From: a bacterium
GTDB taxonomy: Bacteria; UBA9089
Assembly (NCBI GenBank): GCA_003485015.1
Contig: DNCN01000095.1
Coordinates: forward strand, 1-5,676
Length of the DNA stretch: 5,676 bases
Direction of reading: 5' to 3'
Part shown: in pieces, positions 1-5,460 of the stretch
How the letters are laid out: the number at the start of each line of letters is the position of its first letter
How positions within the stretch are numbered: position 1 is the stretch's first letter
Notes under the pieces: model-generated
Databases searched by the model: none
What the model saw: only the letters and a program-made list of their open reading frames with translations
Told to the model about the DNA's origin: nothing
Made by a program: the position numbers and the translations under genes

Positions 1-493
1 GTCTCTTTCTTCTTGACGGATAAAAAGGATAGAAGGAAGGAGAAACCTCTAAAATGTCGTCAACCTTCAACTTTTCTTTTTCGAACTGCTCCATAATCTT
101 CTCGAGCTTCTTCATCAAATAGGTGCTCTCTAAGAGAATTTCTTTGATCTCCTTAGCACCTTCTTCCATGCATTTAGCCATGGCTATCTCTTCCTCGGGT
201 GTTAAAAGAGGAACACGTCCAATATCTCGCAGATATATCCTTACCGGATCTTCTAATCGGATCTCCTCTTCCTCTGAAATGAGATCCTTCCTTGTCTCTT
301 TAGAGGTAACCTCATCGACTATCTCAATCCCTTGTTCGTTAAGATACATAAAAATATCTTCGATCTGATCAGGGTTTAGATCGTCCGGCAAAACCTCATT
401 TATCTCATCATAGGTAAGTTCCTTGCGTTCCCGTCCCCGTTTGACAAGTTCTTTAACCTCTTGTATGGTCGCTAATCTCTTCTTCTTAGCCAA
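1..493 (-). CDS. rpoD: RNA polymerase primary sigma factor RpoD (sigma-70), N-terminal part, cut by the left edge
   Basis: This is the housekeeping sigma factor that recruits core RNA polymerase to -10/-35 promoters. Only the first 164 residues are in the window. Residues about 7-60 match sigma region 1.1 (VKELVKRGRERKELTYDEIN, then a DIFMYLNEQGIEIVDE-like segment), which gates the DNA channel in free holoenzyme. Residues about 80-112 match region 1.2 (EDPVRIYLRDIGRVPLLTPE, then EEIAMAK). From about residue 113 the sequence does not enter region 2. It runs into a charged, helix-prone stretch (LMKKLEKIMEQFEKEKLKVD), like the non-conserved region between 1.2 and 2 in sigma-70 of Proteobacteria and related groups. 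I place the start at TTG 493-491: an in-frame TGA lies four codons upstream at 505-503, a GGAGGTG ribosome site is correctly spaced, and the next in-frame start would delete region 1.1. It follows dnaG by 89 bp, the classic dnaG-rpoD pairing. Sigma regions 2-4 lie outside the window. Confidence 0.95.
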   Translation of the reverse strand, partial: MAKKKRLATIQEVKELVKRGRERKELTYDEINEVLPDDLNPDQIEDIFMYLNEQGIEIVDEVTSKETRKDLISEEEEIRLEDPVRIYLRDIGRVPLLTPEEEIAMAKCMEEGAKEIKEILLESTYLMKKLEKIMEQFEKEKLKVDDILEVSPSFYPFYPSRRKR

Positions 494-582
494 ATCCTCT
501 TTTCACCTCCCAGTTTTGGATTGAACTATCATTAAAAATAATCAAGGTATATGAAACTTCTCCGTCTTTTTGGAGAGAAACT
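494..582 (-). other. dnaG-rpoD intergenic leader with a small hairpin
   Basis: This 89-bp gap separates the primase stop from the sigma-factor start. On the minus strand it holds a short hairpin (TCTCC, eight-base loop, GGAGA; positions 559-576) flanked by a direct repeat of GAAGTTTC (553-560 and 577-584). An AU-rich stretch follows, then the ribosome site. The stem has only five base pairs and no U-run directly after it, so it does not look like an intrinsic terminator. I see no convincing -35/-10 pair. In E. coli the corresponding gap carries an RNA-processing site that lets the dnaG and rpoD parts of the transcript decay at different rates. A similar role here is only an analogy. Confidence 0.35.
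504..510 (-). promoter_or_regulatory. Ribosome binding site of rpoD
   Basis: On the minus strand this reads GGAGGTG, a near-full match to the anti-Shine-Dalgarno sequence. It ends about 10 bases before TTG at 493-491. An in-frame TGA overlaps the end of the motif, so translation cannot start further upstream. This decides the TTG start, because no ATG or GTG lies between this site and the conserved region 1.1. Confidence 0.8.
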
Positions 583-2364
583 TCAAGCTCCCTGTTTTAG
601 AAACCTTACTTCCTTGACCAGGCGTTGGTATTGATTTAAGAGCAGACCAAGCTCCTTATCCTTGGTCTTCTCGGCCACTGCTATCTTCTCCTTTAGATCC
701 CTTATCCCCTTATTGAGTCTATTCTCTCTCATCCTGAGAAGATAGGCACGGACAAGTTTCATCCTTTCCTCTTTTGCCCTCTCTTCAAGAATCAATGATG
801 AGATAACAGCCTTTCCCTCCTCTTCTAAGAGATCAATGATTCTTTTAACCTCAAGTCCTTCTTGTCTCAAGGCAAAATTCTTCAGTAATTGAATTACCTT
901 CTGGCTCAGGCCATCCTGAAATTCCTCTTCATCAACCTCCTTCAATGTCTCTTTTCTAATATCTTCGTCCAAGAGCATAAGCCTAACGAGATCTCTCTCG
1001 CACTCAATAATTCCTTTCTCCTTGCTCTTTAGATGCTCTCTAAGCCCCTCTCCCTCCTTAACCCCTCGCCTCCTAGATCTTACCTCACTAAGGATAACTT
1101 CCTCAGCGAGATGAAGTTTCTCGGCTAATCTCTTGATGAAGATATGTACCTGAATTTGATCTTTTGTCTTAACTATAGTCGGAATAACCTCCTCAACCAC
1201 CTTGGCCTTTTCTTCAGGTGAAGAGAGGTCAGCCTTCTCTAACGCCTTCCCCAGTCGATATTCAAAGAGACCTTCGCTCGAGTCGAGAGATCTTTTAAAA
1301 TCATCAACCCCTCTTCTTTTAAGGAAATCTGCTGGATCAGACCCTTGAATAAGTTCAACAATCTTTACATTAAAACCCTCCTCGTTCAAAAGGTCCATAC
1401 CCCGCAATACTGCCTTCATCCCAGCTGGATCTGGGTCATAGATAAGTATTGCCTCCTGGGTATATCGCCTTAGAAGACGAATCTGTCCTTCGGTCAAGGC
1501 CGTACCGCAGACACCTACAGTATTAATAAAGCCATACTGATGGCAAAGGATGACATCCATGTACCCTTCAACGATGATCGCCCTTCCTGCCTCTCGAATA
1601 GCTGTCTTAGCCAGATTCAATCCATAAAGGATCTGGCCTTTATTGTAGATGGGTGTCTCTGGGGAGTTAAGATACTTTGGCTCCCCCTCCTTCAGAATGC
1701 GACCCCCAAAGCCAACCACCTGACCTTGGATGTCACAGATAGGAAAGATTAGCCGCTCCCTAAAACGATCGTAATAATCCCCAATCCCTGGCGAAGAACC
1801 ACTCTGCTCTTTCTTGATAATCAATCCTGCACGCTCGATCTCCTCTATCTTGAAGCCTTTTGAGATGGCAAGATTAAGAAGGTTTGTCCAACCACTGGGT
1901 GCATAACCAAGCGTAAAAGAAGAGATACTTTCTTTGTTCAACCCCCGTTCTTGAAGATATTTTAGAACACTCTGTCCCTCTTTTGTCCTGAGATTCTGAG
2001 AGTAAAAATCTTGAGCGAATGCATTAATCCGATATAGTTCCTCTCTAAATCTATCAACCCTTGATGAGGTAGGTAGACTAACCCCACACCTTTTAGCCAA
2101 TCTCTCCACTGCCTCTGGAAAATCAAGACCCTCCATCTTCATTATCAAGGAGTAGACATTTCCTCCAACACCACAACCAAAACAGTGGAAGATCTGTTTC
2201 TTCCGACTAATGACGAATGAGGCCGTCTTTTCAGTATGAAAGGGGCACAGGGCCTTAAAATTATCACCGGTCTTTTTTAGGGAAAGATACTCTGAGGCAA
2301 GCTCAACTATATCTACCCTTTCCCGGATATCATCTAAGACTTCATCGGGGATTGCACCTGGCAT
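583..2364 (-). CDS. dnaG: DNA primase DnaG
   Basis: DnaG synthesises the RNA primers that start leading strands and Okazaki fragments, working with the replicative helicase DnaB at the fork. The 593-residue protein is complete and of typical length. The N-terminal CHC2 zinc-binding domain is clear: C40-P-F-H43 and C61-F-G-C64, with EKTASF and FHCFGCG around them. The catalytic core follows, with the basic RNA-polymerase motif (YDRFRERLIFPI, about 198-209), then GFGGR and PKYLNSPETPIYNKG (about 218-243). The TOPRIM fold has its glutamate in VEGYMD (E266, D270), the metal-binding DxD in IYDPDPAG (D310, D312), and a further acidic site in GSDPADFL (D343). Residues about 450-593 are highly charged, poorly conserved helices, as expected for the helicase-binding domain. 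The start is ATG 2364-2362; its A is shared with the TGA of the NIF3 gene (TGATG), suggesting translational coupling. An AAGGG lies just upstream. The start context (MPGAIPDEVLDDIRERVDIV) matches the family well. Confidence 0.97.
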   Translation of the reverse strand: MPGAIPDEVLDDIRERVDIVELASEYLSLKKTGDNFKALCPFHTEKTASFVISRKKQIFHCFGCGVGGNVYSLIMKMEGLDFPEAVERLAKRCGVSLPTSSRVDRFREELYRINAFAQDFYSQNLRTKEGQSVLKYLQERGLNKESISSFTLGYAPSGWTNLLNLAISKGFKIEEIERAGLIIKKEQSGSSPGIGDYYDRFRERLIFPICDIQGQVVGFGGRILKEGEPKYLNSPETPIYNKGQILYGLNLAKTAIREAGRAIIVEGYMDVILCHQYGFINTVGVCGTALTEGQIRLLRRYTQEAILIYDPDPAGMKAVLRGMDLLNEEGFNVKIVELIQGSDPADFLKRRGVDDFKRSLDSSEGLFEYRLGKALEKADLSSPEEKAKVVEEVIPTIVKTKDQIQVHIFIKRLAEKLHLAEEVILSEVRSRRRGVKEGEGLREHLKSKEKGIIECERDLVRLMLLDEDIRKETLKEVDEEEFQDGLSQKVIQLLKNFALRQEGLEVKRIIDLLEEEGKAVISSLILEERAKEERMKLVRAYLLRMRENRLNKGIRDLKEKIAVAEKTKDKELGLLLNQYQRLVKEVRFLKQGA

Positions 2365-3323
2365 CAGACCCTTACTTCCCTTCTGAATCCTGAAACTCCA
2401 ATTATCTTAATCTTGCTTATCTTGAGAAGTTTATCTAAGAAAAGATTCATCCCTAAGGTATCAGAGGCGATGTGGCCAGCAATAATCACCTTGATGTGAT
2501 TCTTCTCGGCCTCTTTGCGAATCTCGTCCCCTAAATGCATCCCAACAATGGTTCCTATGCCAGCCTGGGAAAGTCTCCCCATAACCTTCTTTGATCCCTC
2601 TGTCCCACCAGTCATCTCGACCATAACCTTACCAGCTCGATCAGAATCCTTGCCTACCAGAATCTTTGGCCCAGCGTTGACCGCTGCAGCTATCTTATAC
2701 TCTGGAATCTGTTTAAGAAGCTTAACGATATCTTTGAGTGTTGCAGGCTTTGCCTGGTCGATCTTTGTCTGAAGGAATTTTGTCACCAAGTTATCGCAAG
2801 GTGTATGGATACAGAGGAAAGGGATGTCGAAGAGTCTGGCAATATCTACAGCCCGGTTATGGTTCACTGGCATAACTTTACGCTCTACTTCCTTGATCCT
2901 TTCGCTAAGTAGATCTTCGGCAACAGTGATAGGCACCCCGTACTTATTCAGGATATCAGCCTGCATGTGCATTACCTCGTAGAATCCGGCTAAGGCATAT
3001 CCTTCGGGATGGTGAGAGATGATCAAATCGATCGGCTCCCCCTTCTCCCTGAGTCTCTCAGCCACCAACACCTCACCAACCTCCATATCTACGCCGATAA
3101 GGATTCCTCTTACTTCTCGCTTCCCTTCTCCATAAAGTATCCTACTGTCCGCATAAGGATTGGTAATCCTCTCTTTATCAAACCCCTCTCTCTCTTCCTC
3201 TTTTAGATCCTGGTAGGTAGTCTTTACCTTTTTTAGCTCTTCTTTAATCTGGGCTTTATCTCTTGGGTCAGCCTCAATCCCCCATTTAATGGCAAGATTA
3301 TATATCTCTTGAACAGTAAGCAA
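2364..3323 (-). CDS. NIF3 / DUF34 family metal-binding protein, long bacterial variant
   Basis: This 319-residue protein belongs to the NIF3 (NGG1p-interacting factor 3-like, DUF34) family: soluble, metal-binding, ring-forming proteins whose cellular role is not settled (links to GTP cyclohydrolase-like folds and metal handling have been suggested). The putative dinuclear metal site is visible as SHHP (H104, H105), IHTPCD (H173, D177) and GHIASD (H284, D288). In E. coli YbgI the last motif is HxxxE; here it is HxxxD. The family core is preceded by about 70 extra residues, including a charged helical stretch (about 20-50). The middle has glycine-rich segments (NAGPKILVG, MTGGTEGSK, GIGTIVGMHLGDE). 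No signal peptide or membrane segment is seen. I place the start at TTG 3323-3321, because an in-frame TGA sits two codons upstream (3329-3327) and GGGAG lies seven bases away. It sits 12 bp after the EamA-like gene and overlaps dnaG by 1 bp. In Bacillus a NIF3 homologue (yqfO) also lies near dnaG-sigA, so the link recurs. Family assignment is firm; function is unknown. Confidence 0.9.
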   Translation of the reverse strand: MLTVQEIYNLAIKWGIEADPRDKAQIKEELKKVKTTYQDLKEEEREGFDKERITNPYADSRILYGEGKREVRGILIGVDMEVGEVLVAERLREKGEPIDLIISHHPEGYALAGFYEVMHMQADILNKYGVPITVAEDLLSERIKEVERKVMPVNHNRAVDIARLFDIPFLCIHTPCDNLVTKFLQTKIDQAKPATLKDIVKLLKQIPEYKIAAAVNAGPKILVGKDSDRAGKVMVEMTGGTEGSKKVMGRLSQAGIGTIVGMHLGDEIRKEAEKNHIKVIIAGHIASDTLGMNLFLDKLLKISKIKIIGVSGFRREVRV

Positions 3324-3330
3324 TTCTCAT

Positions 3331-3337
3331 CTCCCTT
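3331..3337 (-). promoter_or_regulatory. Ribosome binding site of the NIF3 gene
   Basis: On the minus strand this reads AAGGGAG. It overlaps the TAA stop of the EamA-like gene (3338-3336) and lies seven bases before TTG 3323-3321. The ATG between site and start (3330-3328) is in another frame and reads into a stop after about ten codons, so TTG is the better start. Confidence 0.6.
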
Positions 3338-3704
3338 ATTGAACTGGTCTCTGTGAAAATAGGATTACTGAAACACCCATGCAGATCAACCCAATGCCCA
3401 CCCATAAGAAATTAGTAAATCGCTCCTTGAGGATGAATCTAGAACCTAAAGCAACTAAGACATAAACCATACTGAAGAGGGGATAGGCATAACTCACGTT
3501 AGCCTTCTGAAGAACCTTCAGCCAGAGAAGGGCTCCACCCATATAGAGCAATAAACCCATCATTACCAGTGGAGAACTAAGCATCTTAAGGTACTGACTA
3601 AGAAGGGATAAGTCTTGGGAGGTACCCATCACCCCTTTCTTCAAAAGGATCTGTCCACCAGCACCAATGAAGACACAGATGAGAAGAAGGATCAAGGCAT
3701 GCAT
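3336..3704 (-). CDS. Small four-helix EamA/SMR-type membrane protein (DMT superfamily)
   Basis: This 122-residue, highly hydrophobic protein has four predicted membrane helices at about 3-22, 44-63, 70-90 and 98-117. That is the size and topology of small multidrug resistance (SMR) proteins and the ArnE/ArnF-type flippase subunits in the drug/metabolite transporter superfamily. Helix 1 carries GAGGQILLKKG and helix 3 carries SYAYPLFSMVYVLVAL, followed by KERF, both typical of the EamA-like half-unit. It aligns without gaps to the start of EmrE (G17, L20 and K22 coincide). The essential glutamate E14 of EmrE is replaced by glycine, so a proton-coupled drug exporter is unlikely. A lipid-linked sugar or other polar-lipid flippase is more plausible, but the substrate is unknown. 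Such half-size proteins act as dimers. The start is ATG 3704-3702 with GGGAGGA just upstream. It is the first gene after the promoter at 3734-3763 and lies 12 bp before the NIF3 gene, so it appears to head the dnaG-rpoD transcript. Confidence 0.82.
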   Translation of the reverse strand: MHALILLLICVFIGAGGQILLKKGVMGTSQDLSLLSQYLKMLSSPLVMMGLLLYMGGALLWLKVLQKANVSYAYPLFSMVYVLVALGSRFILKERFTNFLWVGIGLICMGVSVILFSQRPVQ

Positions 3705-3733
3705 TCTTCCTCCCTTGGAAAAATTCTATATCT

Positions 3734-3763
3734 ATTTTACCACACCCTTCGGCCTTTAATCAA
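3734..3763 (-). promoter_or_regulatory. Sigma-70-type promoter for the EamA-like/NIF3/dnaG/rpoD operon
   Basis: On the minus strand the -35 is TTGATT (3763-3758, four of six consensus) and the -10 is TAAAAT (3739-3734, five of six), with an 18-bp spacer. TGG directly before the -10 provides an extended -10 (TGn). Transcription would begin near 3727, giving a leader of about 23 bases before ATG 3704 that includes the ribosome site. It is the best promoter-like match in the window and sits in the only gap over 100 bp. It has not been tested against background frequency. Confidence 0.6.
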
Positions 3764-3790
3764 GAAAATTCTTTTCAAAAGAGAGTGATG

Positions 3791-3814
3791 TAAGAGCATG
3801 ATGCTTTTATCTTA
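3791..3814. repeat. Imperfect inverted repeat after purN, possible transcript end
   Basis: TAAGA-GCAT is mirrored by ATGC-TCTTA, with extra bases bulged on one side. The core is AGCATGATGCT. It begins 8 bp beyond the purN stop, where a terminator for the purine block would be expected. On the minus strand there is no U-run directly after the stem. On the plus strand a short T-rich run follows, but no plus-strand gene ends here. It may be a weak hairpin or an operator-like palindrome. I regard a terminator role as unproven. Confidence 0.25.
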
Positions 3815-3821
3815 TAGGTCT

Positions 3822-4469
3822 TCAGTCTATCTTTAAAGAAAGATCTTCATTTCGACCGGATTTGATCCTCACTCTTCTTCCTTCAACCACTAGCCTTCCT
3901 TCCTCAAAGAGCCTAATGGCCTCCTTGTAGATATTATGTTCCTCCTTAAGAATTCTTGCCGAAAGGGTCTCTGGTGTATCATCTTCGAGCACAGGGACGG
4001 CTCGTTGTATGATAATTGGTCCGGTATCACACCCTTCATCGACGAAATGGACGGTACATCCCGTAACCTTGACCCCGTATTCAATGGCCTTTCTCTGAAC
4101 ATCCAGGCCAGGAAAAGCGGGAAGGAGTGCTGGATGGATATTCATGATCCTATTTTTATATTCCTGAACAAAGTAAGGGGTAACAAGCAACATATATCCA
4201 GCCAGACAGACCAGTTCTATCTGATGTTCTTTAAGGTGCTTAACAATCTGGCGGTCATAATCTTCGCGGGTCTTGAATTCCTTTGGGTCAATAAAAAGGG
4301 TCCTAATGCCATGCTCTTTAGCCCGGGTAAGGGCGTAAGCCTCTTTATTGTCACTGATAACAAGTTCGATCTTGGATCTTATCTCTCCCCTTTCAGCCGC
4401 ATCGATAATAGCCATAAGATTCGACCCCCGACCTGAAACCAAAACGGCAATCCGGCAACTATTCTCCAA
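3822..4469 (-). CDS. purN: Phosphoribosylglycinamide formyltransferase PurN
   Basis: PurN transfers a formyl group from 10-formyltetrahydrofolate to GAR, giving FGAR, the third step of de novo purine synthesis in the cytoplasm. The 215-residue protein is full length. The N-terminal phosphate-binding loop is VSGRGSN (11-17). The catalytic triad is visible as N110 and H112 in IMNIHPALLPAFPG, and D148 in VHFVDEGCDTGPII, with H141 also conserved; these correspond to N106, H108 and D144 of the E. coli enzyme. The tail (about 200-215) is charged and not family-specific. The start is TTG 4469-4467: an in-frame TAG lies at 4475-4473, two codons upstream, and a very strong ribosome site is well spaced. 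The next conserved residues (RIAVLVSGRGSN) begin six codons in. It overlaps the end of purM by 11 bp. The purM-purN pair is common in bacteria. It is probably the last gene of its transcript, since a 117-bp gap with a new promoter follows. Confidence 0.97.
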   Translation of the reverse strand: MENSCRIAVLVSGRGSNLMAIIDAAERGEIRSKIELVISDNKEAYALTRAKEHGIRTLFIDPKEFKTREDYDRQIVKHLKEHQIELVCLAGYMLLVTPYFVQEYKNRIMNIHPALLPAFPGLDVQRKAIEYGVKVTGCTVHFVDEGCDTGPIIIQRAVPVLEDDTPETLSARILKEEHNIYKEAIRLFEEGRLVVEGRRVRIKSGRNEDLSLKID

Positions 4470-5460
4470 TGACTATCACCTCCTTCTCTCCTCTCTCTAC
4501 CCTCCCAATGGAAAATGCATTCTCTTTCAAGTCTTGCAAGAGATTGAAGCATTCTTTCTCTACCTCTTTAGCAACAATAATGACGAGACCAATCCCCATA
4601 TTGAAGGTTCGATACATCTCATAAAAAGAGACCTCTCCTCTTTCCCTAATCAATTTGAAGATAGGAGGTATCTCCCAGGAGTTCCCTTGGATAACAGCCC
4701 TCATCCCCTCAGGTAGAACTCGAGGGATATTCTCAATGAAGCCACCACCAGTGATATGGGCTATCCCTTTAATCCTAAGATTCTCCATCAAGGATAGAAC
4801 TGTTTTGACATAGATGCGGGTGGGCTTAAGCAGTTCCTCTCCAAATTCTTCAATCTCCCTCTCAAAGACCTTGCGGACAAGGGAGTAGCCGTTAGAGTGG
4901 AGACCATTTGAAGCTAAGCCAATCAACACATCACCGGGAACAACTCTACCCCCATCAATGATCTCTTCCTTCTCTACTATCCCGAGAGAGAAGCCTGCTA
5001 GGTCATAATCACCTTCCTGATAGATCCCCGGCATCTCAGCTGTCTCTCCACCAATTAGGCTACACCCTGCTTCCTGGCAACCAGCTACTATCCCTTCAAT
5101 AAGCTGAGTGGCGACCTCAAGATTTAATCTGCCCATAGCCAGATAGTCCAGGAAGAAGAGGGGCTTAGCGCCTGAGACAATAAGATCGTTGACGCACATT
5201 GCCACTAGATCTATCCCCACAGTATTATGTCTATTGAGCAATGAGGCTACCTTGAGTTTTGTTCCCACACCATCACAGGATGAGACTAAGACCGGCTGCC
5301 GATATTTAGAAAGATCCAACTCAAACAATCCACTAAAACCTCCAATACCTCCTAAGACCCCTTGGCTAAAGGTCTCTTTGGCTAGATTCCTTATCTTCTT
5401 TACTAACTCATTCCCTCGGTCGATATCTACTCCAGTTTCTTTATAGGTCAAACTATTCAT
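4459..5460 (-). CDS. purM: Phosphoribosylformylglycinamidine cyclo-ligase PurM (AIR synthetase)
   Basis: PurM closes the imidazole ring: FGAM plus ATP gives AIR, ADP and phosphate, in the de novo purine pathway. At 333 residues it is complete and slightly shorter than E. coli PurM. Family motifs appear in order: LTYKETGVDIDRGNELV (about 4-20), the ATP-binding DGVGTKL (63-69), NDLIVSGAKPLFFLDYLA (91-108), GGETAEMP (137-144), ASNGLHSNGYSLV (183-195), LLKPTRIYV (210-218), HITGGGFIENIPRVLP (235-250) and MYRTFNMGIG (282-291). SSCDGVGT replaces the more usual SGTDGVGT before the ATP loop, a mild variation. The start is ATG 5460-5458, with a GGGGGG stretch nine bases upstream as the likely ribosome site. 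It overlaps the upstream phosphatidyltransferase gene by 8 bp and the downstream purN by 11 bp, so the three are very probably co-transcribed. No purine riboswitch is visible here; the transcript begins beyond the right edge. Confidence 0.97.
   Translation of the reverse strand: MNSLTYKETGVDIDRGNELVKKIRNLAKETFSQGVLGGIGGFSGLFELDLSKYRQPVLVSSCDGVGTKLKVASLLNRHNTVGIDLVAMCVNDLIVSGAKPLFFLDYLAMGRLNLEVATQLIEGIVAGCQEAGCSLIGGETAEMPGIYQEGDYDLAGFSLGIVEKEEIIDGGRVVPGDVLIGLASNGLHSNGYSLVRKVFEREIEEFGEELLKPTRIYVKTVLSLMENLRIKGIAHITGGGFIENIPRVLPEGMRAVIQGNSWEIPPIFKLIRERGEVSFYEMYRTFNMGIGLVIIVAKEVEKECFNLLQDLKENAFSIGRVERGEKEVIVIGE
4475..4485 (-). promoter_or_regulatory. Ribosome binding site of purN inside the purM coding sequence
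   Basis: On the minus strand this reads AAGGAGGTGAT, a near-perfect complement to the 16S rRNA tail, five bases before TTG 4469-4467. It also encodes the last residues of PurM (KEVI). Its final T begins the in-frame TAG that blocks any longer purN start. The strength of this site probably offsets the weak TTG start codon. Confidence 0.8.

Noticed and set aside
123..368. 81-codon plus-strand open frame rich in serine and isoleucine
   Set aside because: It is antisense to the conserved RpoD regions 1.1 and 1.2; the low-complexity composition is typical of the reverse complement of Glu/Asp/Lys-rich coding sequence.
559..576. Possible intrinsic terminator between dnaG and rpoD
   Set aside because: The stem is only five base pairs and is followed by AGUUUC rather than a U-run. 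A full terminator before rpoD would also cut it off from the only clear promoter.
500..582. Separate rpoD promoter in the dnaG-rpoD gap
   Set aside because: AT-rich hexamers such as TTTAAT and TTGATT occur, but none form a -35/-10 pair with 16-18 bp spacing and good matches.
3936..4436. 166-codon open frame on the plus strand
   Set aside because: It lies antisense inside purN, has no recognisable motif or ribosome site, and its open length follows from the codon pattern of the real gene on the other strand.
4348..4716. 122-codon plus-strand open frame spanning the purM/purN junction
   Set aside because: It crosses two well-supported genes on the opposite strand and has no family resemblance.
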